6,555 bases of DNA, from the NCBI GenBank assembly GCA_900321945.1, contig ONXY01000024.1, forward strand, positions 1 to 6,555, in the 5' to 3' direction. Made by a program: the position numbers and the translations under genes. The stretch comes from an uncultured Eubacteriales bacterium (lineage in GTDB: Bacteria > Bacillota_A > Clostridia > Christensenellales > Aristaeellaceae). This document shows, one piece after another, positions 1-5,720 of the stretch (position 1 is its first letter; every line of letters begins with the position of its first letter). The notes under the pieces were generated by a model. It saw only the letters and a list, made by a program, of their open reading frames with translations, made no database searches and was not told where the DNA came from.

Positions 1-510
1 TCCACGGTTTCAGGTCTGTTCATGATCCCGATTCTCGCCTGCCTGATCATCAACCTGGTGAGCGGATCGGCCATGGGCTGGTTCTTCATCGTGCTGGCTT
101 CGCTGGCCGTCGCGGCGAGCCTGATCATCGTACCGCTGACCGTGCCGGAGGACAAGGCTTTCTGGACCCTCTGCGCCTTTACCGGCAGCCTGATCCTGCT
201 GCTGGCGGTCACATGCCTGGTCAGCCGGGGAGACTGGTTCTGGGTGGCGTCCAGCGCCGTACTGTTCGGCCTGAGCGTGATCTTTCTGCCCTTCGCGATC
301 CGGGCGAAGCCCCTGCAGAAATGGGTGGGCGGACTGAACAGGGCCGCGGTGGTGCTGGCGGCGGACGGCGTGCTGTTTCTGAACATGATGAACACGATCC
401 GCCTGCATGGGCGGAACGGAAACGGGGGTTTCCTGATGCTGGCAGGACTGGCCGCCGGGGTCGCCCTGGTCGTGATGTATGTGATGAAAAACGGGAGGGA
501 ACCGAAATGA
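1..510 (+). CDS. Polytopic membrane protein, C-terminal part (5' truncated)
   Basis: The frame is open from the first base, so the true start lies upstream; the ATG at 22 is probably internal. The visible 169 residues are very hydrophobic, with about six likely membrane segments near visible residues 4-19, 25-46, 55-73, 79-99, 112-131 and 142-161, and short basic or charged loops (for example RAKPLQKW around 101-108). The protein ends in a short basic tail. I see no catalytic motif. In Firmicutes, similar multi-helix tails occur in membrane proteins with an N-terminal regulatory or zinc-ribbon region next to DUF4097 genes, so the missing N-terminus could be such a domain, but that is inference. 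Its stop overlaps the next start as ATGA, implying one operon and coupled translation. Confidence 0.8.
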   Translation, partial: STVSGLFMIPILACLIINLVSGSAMGWFFIVLASLAVAASLIIVPLTVPEDKAFWTLCAFTGSLILLLAVTCLVSRGDWFWVASSAVLFGLSVIFLPFAIRAKPLQKWVGGLNRAAVVLAADGVLFLNMMNTIRLHGRNGNGGFLMLAGLAAGVALVVMYVMKNGREPK

Positions 511-1448
511 ACAGGAATCAGGTACTGAAGATTGCCATGATCGTCTGCGCGGCTGTTCTGATCTGCTCCGTGGCGGTCACCGCGACGGGAATTTTCGGAC
601 AGATCAGCGGATATGCCGACGCGGAGAAATATACCGCCGGGGACGCGGAGATCGCCGCAGAGGTGAAGAATCTGGATATCAACTGGACCAGCGGGAAGGT
701 GACCGTAGCGTACCACGGGAAAAGCACCGTCGAACTGCGGGAAACGTCCCGGACCGCCCTCGGCGGGGATCAGAAGATGCGCTGGCTGCTGGACGGGGAT
801 ACGCTGAGGGTTCAGCATTCCAGACCGGGGCTGCGGATATTCGGGAATCCGGAAAAGGAACTGACGGTGATTCTGCCGGAGGGAACGGAACTGAAGACCG
901 CAGGGTTCAGCCTGACTTCCGGGAACCTGATCATCCCGGGCCTGAAGGCGGAATCCCTGAACATCTCAGCCACGTCGGGCGACATCAGCGCGGAGGCGGA
1001 AACGGACAGCGCCGGGATCGGCACCACCTCCGGGAACATTGCCCTGAAGCTGAAGGGCCGGACGGAGAGCGTGAAGGCCGGATCCACATCCGGATCGATT
1101 CTGGTGGAAGCGGAGGAAACCGGGACAATCAACGCCGGATCCACGTCCGGAAATATCGAAGTCCGGGCGGACGCCAGCCGGGAGACGAAGATCGGCGCCA
1201 CCAGCGGAACGGTCCGCGTCCGCCTGCTGAAAACGGAGAGGCTGGAAGTGGGCACCACGTCCGGAGACGTCACGGCGGCTCTGCCGACAGCGCCCGGGTT
1301 CACCGCGAAGATCGATACCGTCAGCGGGTCCGTTGACACGGCGGCGGCGCTTGTGAAGAACGGGAAGGAGTATTCCTGCGGCGACGGGAGCGCCCGAATC
1401 AGCATAGGAACCACCTCCGGGGACGTCCGGATTGAAGCGGCGGAATAA
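507..1448 (+). CDS. DUF4097-family repeat protein, membrane anchored
   Basis: A 313-residue protein. Residues 7-29 form one hydrophobic segment, either an uncleaved signal anchor or a signal peptide, so the rest is probably extracytoplasmic. From residue 137 a short motif, TSG followed by D/N/S/T and then I/V/L, recurs at 137, 156, 174, 194, 213, 232, 251 and 303, with a VSG variant at 272 and an outlier TSG at 61. The roughly 19-residue period is typical of the right-handed beta-helix or adhesin-like fold assigned to DUF4097. No enzymatic site is visible. The function of the family is unsettled; neighbouring PspC and membrane genes suggest an envelope role. The start at 507 is chosen for the GGGAGGG at 493-499 (7-nt spacing), the ATGA overlap with the upstream gene and the signal segment it gives; the frame also stays open upstream to 213, but that extension overlaps the membrane gene. 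Confidence 0.9.
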   Translation: MNRNQVLKIAMIVCAAVLICSVAVTATGIFGQISGYADAEKYTAGDAEIAAEVKNLDINWTSGKVTVAYHGKSTVELRETSRTALGGDQKMRWLLDGDTLRVQHSRPGLRIFGNPEKELTVILPEGTELKTAGFSLTSGNLIIPGLKAESLNISATSGDISAEAETDSAGIGTTSGNIALKLKGRTESVKAGSTSGSILVEAEETGTINAGSTSGNIEVRADASRETKIGATSGTVRVRLLKTERLEVGTTSGDVTAALPTAPGFTAKIDTVSGSVDTAAALVKNGKEYSCGDGSARISIGTTSGDVRIEAAE

Positions 1449-1466
1449 GCGCCGGAGGACAGCATC

Positions 1467-1494
1467 CCGGGCGGACGGAACCGCATCCGCCCGG
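1467..1494 (+). repeat. Intercistronic hairpin between DUF4097 and PspC genes
   Basis: A perfect 9-bp inverted repeat, CCGGGCGGA (1467-1475) with TCCGCCCGG (1486-1494), and a 10-nt loop. No T tract follows, so it is not a standard terminator. It may be an mRNA stability or processing element that lets the downstream PspC gene be expressed at a different level from DUF4097. Confidence 0.5.
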
Positions 1495-1518
1495 CATATT
1501 GAAAAGGGAGGAAGAAAA

Positions 1519-1839
1519 ATGAAGAATCTCATGTCTGTGGCGGCCGGACTGGCCATCGGGTATTTCTGCTATCAGTATCTGACGAGCAACGCCAGGGGAA
1601 AGACAAACGGGCGTCTGCACAAGAGCGCGAAGGACAAAAAGCTGGCAGGCGTCTGCGGCGGCATTGCCGAGTTCCTGGGCGTGGATCCAACGATCATCCG
1701 GCTGGCCTGGGCTCTGCTGGCCTGCGGCTGGGGAACCGGCGTGCTGGCCTATATCATCTGCGCGTTTGTGCTGCCCGAAGGGGACGCGTCGGATGAGAAA
1801 ACCGACATCCGGGAGGATGAGACACAGCAGGACGAATGA
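1519..1839 (+). CDS. PspC-domain small membrane protein
   Basis: A 106-residue protein with a PspC domain at about residues 33-88. It begins with the basic LHKSAKDKKLAGVCGG stretch, continues through AEFLGVDPTIIRLAW and ends in a membrane helix (about 60-85) closing with FVLPEG. A second short hydrophobic segment is at residues 4-20, and the tail from 89 is strongly acidic. The PspC family is named for the phage-shock protein that senses membrane stress in enterobacteria; in Firmicutes, stand-alone PspC proteins are common and less well understood. The start at 1519 has GGGAGG at 1506-1511 with 7-nt spacing. A longer in-frame reading from 1432 would overlap the DUF4097 end and lacks such a site. 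It is probably the last gene of the operon, since a terminator follows. Confidence 0.9.
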   Translation: MKNLMSVAAGLAIGYFCYQYLTSNARGKTNGRLHKSAKDKKLAGVCGGIAEFLGVDPTIIRLAWALLACGWGTGVLAYIICAFVLPEGDASDEKTDIREDETQQDE

Positions 1840-1874
1840 GAGTGACGTACGGTCTGAGGGAAGACTGAACAGAG

Positions 1875-1931
1875 CGCCCGGCGCATGACCGGCACACGCA
1901 GTGCCGGATACGCGCCGGGCGTTTTCCTTTT
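1875..1931 (+). terminator. Rho-independent terminator after the PspC gene
   Basis: The outer stem is 10 perfect base pairs, CGCCCGGCGC (1875-1884) with GCGCCGGGCG (1912-1921). Inside it is a second stem, CCGGCAC (1889-1895) with GTGCCGG (1901-1907). A T-rich run, TTTTCCTTTT, follows at 1922-1931. This closes the membrane-gene operon 36 nt after its last stop codon. Confidence 0.88.
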
Positions 1932-2060
1932 CGGCTGCCGCGGGCAGAAGGGCCTGACCGCTCCGGCGGGGGAGCACCGGACCCGGCGGCCGGGGCCGGC
2001 GCGCACCGGGCTGCAGCGCCGGGACGGGCCGGGAAGGCCCCCCGTCCGAACACGCAAAGC
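1932..2060. other. GC-rich intergenic stretch without a recognised gene
   Basis: Very GC-rich sequence between the terminator and the promoter region below. Open frames cross it on both strands, but they have no ribosome binding site, low-complexity Arg/Pro/Gly/Ala composition and no family resemblance. One hairpin is visible, GGACGGG (2022-2028) with CCCGTCC (2041-2047), without a T tract. I see no RNA gene. Confidence 0.5.
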
Positions 2061-2082
2061 GGGTTTCAGACAATTTCCGGCG

Positions 2083-2120
2083 GGATTCCGGAAAGATTAC
2101 GACAGGATTTTGGAAAGATT
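2083..2120 (+). promoter_or_regulatory. Phased 16-bp direct repeat upstream of the STAS-operon promoter
   Basis: GGATTCCGGAAAGATT (2083-2098) recurs as GGATTTTGGAAAGATT (2105-2120): 14 of 16 positions match and the period is exactly 22 bp, about two helical turns. A weaker third match (10 of 16) sits one period upstream at 2061-2076. The near copy ends 5 bp before the -35 element at 2126. This arrangement is typical of tandem activator sites, for example for response regulators, but the binding protein is unknown. The first copy also overlaps an inverted repeat, TTTCCGG (2074-2080) with CCGGAAA (2088-2094). Confidence 0.55.
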
Positions 2121-2125
2121 CATAC

Positions 2126-2154
2126 TTGCCCAGAACGGTTTGCTGTGATAAGAT
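2126..2154 (+). promoter_or_regulatory. Promoter P1 of the STAS operon
   Basis: The -35 is TTGCCC (2126-2131), the spacer is 17 bp and the -10 is TAAGAT (2149-2154), preceded by TG at 2146-2147, which makes it an extended -10. Both hexamers match the housekeeping consensus at 4 of 6 positions. The predicted transcript starts near 2161, giving a leader of about 164 nt before the STAS gene at 2325. The sequence is strikingly like the minus-strand promoter at 5721-5749. Confidence 0.65.
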
Positions 2155-2160
2155 AGACAG

Positions 2161-2324
2161 GATCAGAGACGCAAGCAAACATCGTACTTTCTGAAAGCAT
2201 GAGCAGAATCAGACGGAAAAGCACCGCGACCGCCGCCAACCCGGCGGGACGACGGGAGAGCGCACTGCCGTACCGCTGAAGACAAAGCCGCCGCAGGCTT
2301 TGAAAATAAAAGGAGGATGTCAGA
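2161..2324 (+). promoter_or_regulatory. Structured 5' leader of the STAS operon
   Basis: A leader of about 164 nt whose transcript would contain at least two hairpins: CCGCC (2233-2237) with GGCGG (2243-2247), and CAAAGCC (2283-2289) with GGCTTTG (2296-2302). The second ends 8 nt before the AGGAGG at 2311-2316 and is followed by an A-rich linker, so it cannot be a terminator but could shape access to the ribosome site. I do not recognise a known riboswitch class. A 26-codon ORF lies inside (2199-2279). Confidence 0.4.
2199..2279 (+). CDS. Possible short leader ORF, 26 codons
   Basis: ATG at 2199 to TGA at 2277-2279, entirely within the leader of the STAS operon. The product would be basic and rich in Arg, Ala and Ser, beginning MSRIRRKST. 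There is no good ribosome binding site (GAAAG lies only 1 nt before the ATG). It spans the first leader hairpin and stops just before the second, so translation could influence folding. It may equally be a chance frame. Confidence 0.15.
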   Translation: MSRIRRKSTATAANPAGRRESALPYR

Positions 2325-2621
2325 ATGAACATTACGAAAAAACAGACCGGAACGACTCTGGTGATCGCTCTGGACGATCGTCTGGACAACGTGACCGCTC
2401 CGGAACTGAGCAGGGAAATTGAGCAGGGATTTCAGGGCGTCGAAGAGCTGATCTGGGATTTCAGCAATCTCGAATATATTACTTCCGCGGGGCTCCGCGC
2501 GCTGCTGACGGCTCAGAGAATGCTGTACGGCAAAGGGTCGATGAAGGTGATCCACGCCAATGAAATGGTGAGAGAAGTCTTTGAGCTGACAGGGCTGGAC
2601 GAACTGCTTGAAAACGAGTAA
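2325..2621 (+). CDS. STAS-domain anti-sigma factor antagonist (SpoIIAA/RsbV-like)
   Basis: A 98-residue single-domain STAS protein. The beta strand LIWDFSNLEYI (residues 42-52) leads to the signature TSAGLRALL, where Ser54 matches the serine that is phosphorylated in SpoIIAA/RsbV. GSMKVIHANE and VFELTGLDELL form the last strand and helix. In known partner-switching systems the unphosphorylated protein binds a kinase/anti-sigma factor and frees its target. Here the next gene encodes a kinase-like protein with a degenerate active site, so the partner and the chemistry are open. The start is set by AGGAGG at 2311-2316 (8-nt spacing); the ATG at 2317 abuts that site and hits a stop after three codons. 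It heads a three-gene unit driven by the promoter at 2126-2154. Confidence 0.93.
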   Translation: MNITKKQTGTTLVIALDDRLDNVTAPELSREIEQGFQGVEELIWDFSNLEYITSAGLRALLTAQRMLYGKGSMKVIHANEMVREVFELTGLDELLENE

Positions 2622-2639
2622 GAGAAGGAGGGACCGGAA

Positions 2640-3173
2640 ATGAAATCGGACGTCATCATGATCGACAATCAGGGAAACGGTTTTGCCGAAGCGATTCAGA
2701 CGGCGGAGAAGGTCGCGGAGTTTCAGGGCCTGAATCAGAAGGAAGCGATCCAGCTGAAAGTGATCGCGGAAGAAATGCTGAGCCTCGCCCGCAGCGTGAC
2801 CGGCGAGATGCAGGCGTCCTTCTGGATGGAAGGCGAAGGAAAGGCGTTCGATCTGCATATGTCGACGAAAACCGTGATGGACAAGGAAAAACGCTTCCAG
2901 CTGATCTCATCCACCACGGCCCGGAAGAACGAGATTTCAAAGAGTTTTCTGGGCAGACTGCGGGACGCCTTTGAGGAAGCGATGACCGCCGACGCGGACA
3001 TGACGTGCTACGAACTGCCGAACGACGTCGCCGCCGACGTGTCGAACCGCCTTATTGAGGACCTGGAATGGGACGGATATGAGAAGTCTGTTCTCCGGGG
3101 CCTGGCAGACGATGTCCGGATCGCCATCCGGGGCGGACTGGTGGATATGACCGTCAGCAAAAAGTTCGCCTGA
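2640..3173 (+). CDS. RsbW-like protein with degenerate HATPase site
   Basis: A 177-residue soluble, acidic protein between two STAS genes. Residues 33-52, ending LKVIAEEMLSLARS, align with the N-box helix of anti-sigma serine kinases, but the catalytic Asn expected a few residues after the Glu pair is absent (Leu/Ser instead), and I find no DxGxG or GxGL nucleotide-binding boxes. What follows is FWMEGEGKAFDLHMSTKTVMDKEKR in outline (residues 61-85), a Ser/Lys-rich linker, an acidic helix (about 105-120) and a conserved-looking C-terminal block, YEKSVLRGLADDVRIAIRGG (147-166). I recall similar proteins next to STAS genes in Clostridia, usually annotated loosely as ATP-binding; no function is established. 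It may be a STAS-binding scaffold rather than a kinase. AAGGAGGG at 2625-2632 gives a 7-nt spacing to the ATG, and the gene lies 18 nt after the first STAS gene. Confidence 0.75.
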   Translation: MKSDVIMIDNQGNGFAEAIQTAEKVAEFQGLNQKEAIQLKVIAEEMLSLARSVTGEMQASFWMEGEGKAFDLHMSTKTVMDKEKRFQLISSTTARKNEISKSFLGRLRDAFEEAMTADADMTCYELPNDVAADVSNRLIEDLEWDGYEKSVLRGLADDVRIAIRGGLVDMTVSKKFA

Positions 3174-3180
3174 TCAGGCG
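3167..3180. repeat. 14-bp perfect palindrome across the stop codon
   Basis: CGCCTGATCAGGCG reads the same on both strands and contains the TGA stop (3171-3173) of the RsbW-like gene. It may fold as a 5-bp hairpin with a GATC loop. There is no T tract. It could be a protein-binding site, a translational brake or chance. Confidence 0.3.
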
Positions 3181-3266
3181 GGCCGTACAGGCGCGCCGGC
3201 CGCCGCCGTCCGATGAAAAAAAAGGAAGCAGCGTGATCAGAGATCAGAAAAGGAGGACTATCATCC

Positions 3267-3575
3267 ATGTCCGCCACCGTTTTTGACAGGCAGGGCGACA
3301 GGCTGACCGTCAGGCCGCAGGGCCGCCTGGATACCGCCGCGTCTCCGGCGTTCGAGAAGGAAGTGCGTCTTCACCTGGACGGCGTTCAGGAGCTTATTAT
3401 AGATTTCTCAGACGTGAACTATATCGCCTCCGGCGGGCTTCGCGCGCTGCTGACGACGGAGCAGCAGATGGAAAGCAGGGGCGGAAGCATGAAGGTGATC
3501 CACGTCAGCGAGATCATTTACGAAATATTCCAGCTGGTTGGCTTCACGGAAATCGTGACGGTGGAGAAAGACTGA
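3267..3575 (+). CDS. Second STAS-domain anti-sigma factor antagonist
   Basis: A 102-residue STAS protein paralogous to the one at 2325-2621: in a hand alignment from RLD onward, about 36 of 76 positions are identical. LIIDFSDVNYI (43-53) leads into ASGGLRALLT, with Ser55 at the phospho-acceptor position; GSMKVIHVSE (73-82) and IFQLVGFTEIV follow. Both paralogs keep the acceptor serine, so both could be phosphorylated if a kinase exists elsewhere. AGGAGG at 3251-3256 lies 10 nt before the ATG. A 93-nt gap separates it from the RsbW-like gene; I see no convincing promoter there, so co-transcription is likely. A seven-codon ATG frame at 3212 in the gap looks incidental. A terminator pair follows. 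Confidence 0.92.
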   Translation: MSATVFDRQGDRLTVRPQGRLDTAASPAFEKEVRLHLDGVQELIIDFSDVNYIASGGLRALLTTEQQMESRGGSMKVIHVSEIIYEIFQLVGFTEIVTVEKD

Positions 3576-3589
3576 GCCGCCGTGAAGAT

Positions 3590-3630
3590 AAAAAGCCCCC
3601 GTTCCGCCTCGGATGCGGAATGCGGGGAGC
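3590..3630 (-). terminator. Terminator of the minus-strand transporter operon
   Basis: On the plus strand TTCCGC (3602-3607) pairs with GCGGAA (3615-3620), extended by CCCCG (3597-3601) with CGGGG (3623-3627) around a 2-nt bulge. The flanking AAAAA at 3590-3594 becomes a U run only when read on the minus strand, so this hairpin serves transcripts arriving from 3738. Confidence 0.65.
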
Positions 3631-3646
3631 CGACCGGGCTGAGCAG

Positions 3647-3684
3647 GGGGGCCGTCCGCGATGCGGACGGCCCCCGCTTTTTTT
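3647..3684 (+). terminator. Terminator of the STAS operon
   Basis: A 13-bp GC-rich stem, GGGGGCCGTCCGC (3647-3659) with GCGGACGGCCCCC (3663-3675), has a tight GAT loop and an extra GC pair across a small bulge, then seven Ts at 3678-3684. It faces the plus strand and lies about 70 nt after the second STAS stop. Confidence 0.9.
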
Positions 3685-3737
3685 CGCCGCGGAAAGATAT
3701 CTGAGGAGGCCGTGCTGCTCCGGATTTCCCGGAACAA

Positions 3738-4289
3738 TCAGCCGCCGGGAAACAGCGGATACAGAATCAGGCCGAGGACGGCCGAAGCCGCCATCACCCA
3801 GAGAGGACTGACTTTATAACGGAACAGCAGAAGGAACGAGCAGACAAAGACCGAAAGCGCGATCCAGTCGACACTGCCGGCCACTCCCGACGAGGCCATG
3901 AAAAGATGAACGGCTGAGTTCAGCAGAACGGCAATAATGCAGGCATTGAGGACGTTGAGCGCCTCCCGGAGCTTTCTGCTCCGCCGGAAGCGCCTGAACA
4001 GCACCGCCATAACGAGCACGATAACCGCGGAGGGGAAGAGAAAGCCCGCAGTGGAAACCACGGCGCCGGGCCAGCCGCCGGTCTTCATGCCAACGAAGGT
4101 CGAACAGTTGAGGGAAAAAGGGCCGGGGGAGATTTCAGCAATGGAGATCATATCCGCCAGTTCCCCGGGCGTCATCCAGCCCTTCCGCGCGACCACGGCG
4201 CTTTCAATCAGCGGAAGCGCCGAGTAACCGCCTCCGTAGGTCAGCAGACCGATCATGCAGAAGGTGAAAAAAAGATCCGCGTACAGCAT
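3738..4289 (-). CDS. Chromate-type transporter, short-chain CHR subunit (second gene)
   Basis: A 183-residue membrane protein of the chromate ion transporter (CHR/ChrA) family in its split, single-domain form. YGGGYSALPLIE (residues 18-29), GWMTPGELADMISIAEISPGP in outline (37-57) and the following SLNCSTFVGMKTGGWPGA block are the family's conserved N-terminal motifs. Later hydrophobic stretches lie near 76-98, 111-131, 139-157 and 160-180. The start at 4289 is preferred because AGGAGG lies just upstream and the MLYADLFFTF start is typical; the longer frame from 4355 would overlap the previous gene. It begins 11 nt after that gene's stop. Split CHR pairs are thought to assemble as heterodimers; the true substrate may be chromate, sulfate or another anion, and cannot be told from sequence. 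Confidence 0.9.
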   Translation of the reverse strand: MLYADLFFTFCMIGLLTYGGGYSALPLIESAVVARKGWMTPGELADMISIAEISPGPFSLNCSTFVGMKTGGWPGAVVSTAGFLFPSAVIVLVMAVLFRRFRRSRKLREALNVLNACIIAVLLNSAVHLFMASSGVAGSVDWIALSVFVCSFLLLFRYKVSPLWVMAASAVLGLILYPLFPGG

Positions 4290-4300
4290 GCCGGTTCCTC

Positions 4301-4867
4301 CTATTCCCGCCGGACCATAAGGCACGCGCGGAGAACGCCGAGAAGCAGACCGCACACGATGACCATCCAGGCGGCCGGCTGAAGGAGGAGAACCAGCCCG
4401 AACGAGACGGCGAGCACCGCGGTCTGGAATATGTCTTTTCTGCGCAGCAGAGCCAGAAGCAGAGACAGCGCCGCGCTGGCCACCATCGCCGCCGCACAGG
4501 CGCGCATCGCCCGCATTGCGTTGGCCGCGGGAACGCTGTCCCGGATCCAGCCGTACACCGCGGAAACCAGAATGATTACGAGAAGAGGCGGCAGCGACGT
4601 AGCGACCGCGCTGGCCAGCGCCCCTTTCAGACCCATGACCCTGTAACCGATCAGGATCGACGTGTTGACCGCAGTGGCGCCCGGGGCCGTCTGGGCCTGG
4701 GTAAGCATGTCCAGCATATCATCCTCGCTGATCCAGTTCAGCTCTTCCACATACCGCTTCCGGAGCAGGGCGATGATCGTCGAACCGCCTCCGAAGGCGA
4801 ACATGCTGAGGACAAAGCTGTTAAGAAACAGGTTCGGAAGCGTCTTCCGGCCCTTTTCCCGGCTCAT
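4301..4867 (-). CDS. Chromate-type transporter, short-chain CHR subunit (first gene)
   Basis: A 188-residue partner of the downstream CHR gene. FAFGGGSTIIALLRKRYVEE (residues 23-42), WISEDDMLDMLTQAQTAPGA (45-64) and NTSILIGYRVMGLKGALAS (68-86) are CHR-family blocks. Where the other subunit has the canonical SPGP, this one has TAPGA, the usual asymmetry between the two halves. Several hydrophobic segments follow (about 83-106, 122-142, 148-162, 166-182). The ATG at 4867 lies inside the last 47 nt of the upstream 286-residue gene, and only a weak GGGGG (4880-4884, 12-nt spacing) precedes it, so its translation is probably coupled to the upstream gene. Confidence 0.9.
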   Translation of the reverse strand: MSREKGRKTLPNLFLNSFVLSMFAFGGGSTIIALLRKRYVEELNWISEDDMLDMLTQAQTAPGATAVNTSILIGYRVMGLKGALASAVATSLPPLLVIILVSAVYGWIRDSVPAANAMRAMRACAAAMVASAALSLLLALLRRKDIFQTAVLAVSFGLVLLLQPAAWMVIVCGLLLGVLRACLMVRRE

Positions 4868-5681
4868 CGGACTTGAAAACCCCCTTTTCCCGGTAATATC
4901 CGTACAGCACGCGGTTCAGCGATTCATGGCATTCCCCCGGGGAGGCAAGCCCGTTCCGGTCGTCATACGTCATGAGATCCACGCCGGGGGGGACGGATCC
5001 GTCCCAGCCGGGATAATCATCGGGCCGGCGCCCGCTTTCGGGAAGAATAACGCCCTGCAGGGCATGAGCCAGAACGACGGGGCCGCGGATGATGTTTTCC
5101 AGCGTCCTGCACCGGTCGTCAAAGCCGAGAACCCTGAACGAGTCCAGCACGCGGAAGGCCTCGTAGCTGAATTCCTCCAGACTGTCCATCGGATCGGACA
5201 GGGGATGCCCGGACGCCCGGCTGAAGAAGTAGTTTTCGTTGCTTCCGAAATATTTGAGGATAAACTTTCTGACGGAATCCATGTCTGCCGGGATACGGAA
5301 CAGATGAATATCCTGGAAACTGTCGACCAGCCTCCTGTACCGGCTTTCACTGTAAGCGCCGGTGTCAAAGACAAACAGATTCTGCAGCAGGACGGGCAGA
5401 GACTTCAGGATAAAGCAGACCGGACGGAGGAACTCCCGGTACGCGGGCCTTCCGATATAGGTATAAACCAGCTCTTCGCCGAACACTTTGCACATGACGG
5501 GCTCGATTCTGCCAAGCCGGAGAATGCGTTCGGCCGACAGGGCTCCGCCCGTCTGCCGCGTGAGATCCGCGCAGTGAATCAGCGGGAACATGGGATAATC
5601 CGGCGGTACGCATACGGACGCGGCCGCCGTCTCAAACCGGGTCGTCCGGTATTCGCGCAGGGAGTATTCCGCCTGCGGCAT
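4821..5681 (-). CDS. Unrecognised soluble protein leading the transporter operon
   Basis: A 286-residue protein without membrane helices or signal peptide, from a family I cannot name. Visible landmarks are FPLIHCADL (32-40), ILRLGRIEPVMCKVFGEELVYTYIGRPAYR (53-82, here in outline), an aromatic-rich middle (YFGSNENYFFSRASGH, 144-159), FDDRCRTLENIIRGPVVL (187-204) and a C-terminal LNRVLYGYYREKGVF (255-269). The order His in a short strand, then IL..G.I.P, then Y..GRPAYR, then DDR...E distantly recalls ADP-ribosyltransferase-like proteins such as the DarT or DUF2971 type, but this is an impression, not a match. The start is supported by GAGGTG at 5689-5694 (7-nt spacing) and by the promoter at 5721-5749. 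It overlaps the first CHR gene by 47 nt, so it is produced with the transporter. Confidence 0.8.
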   Translation of the reverse strand: MPQAEYSLREYRTTRFETAAASVCVPPDYPMFPLIHCADLTRQTGGALSAERILRLGRIEPVMCKVFGEELVYTYIGRPAYREFLRPVCFILKSLPVLLQNLFVFDTGAYSESRYRRLVDSFQDIHLFRIPADMDSVRKFILKYFGSNENYFFSRASGHPLSDPMDSLEEFSYEAFRVLDSFRVLGFDDRCRTLENIIRGPVVLAHALQGVILPESGRRPDDYPGWDGSVPPGVDLMTYDDRNGLASPGECHESLNRVLYGYYREKGVFKSDEPGKGPEDASEPVS

Positions 5682-5720
5682 CCCGCATCACCTCATGTCA
5701 GCATTCTCTGTCCGGATTTC

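Noticed and set aside
812..1556. Long minus-strand open frames opposite the DUF4097 gene
   Set aside because: They mirror the repeat-rich coding strand, have Arg/Pro/Ser-heavy composition, no ribosome sites and no recognisable family.
2144..2154. TGTGA in the P1/P2 motif as a CRP-type half-site
   Set aside because: No TCACA partner occurs at the required spacing in either promoter; TG upstream of the -10 is better explained as an extended -10.
1749..2178. Open frames on both strands across the GC-rich intergenic region
   Set aside because: High GC makes stops rare; the frames cross a terminator or the P1 promoter and encode low-complexity Arg/Pro/Gly sequence.
2161..2324. Known riboswitch (c-di-GMP, glycine, guanidine or ZTP type) in the STAS leader
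   Set aside because: Short fragments such as GACGCAAGC look similar to conserved cores, but the rest of the required core sequences and stems is missing.
2163..2858. 231-codon minus-strand frame opposite the first STAS and RsbW-like genes
   Set aside because: Antisense shadow of well-supported STAS and RsbW-like genes; no ribosome site and no family resemblance.
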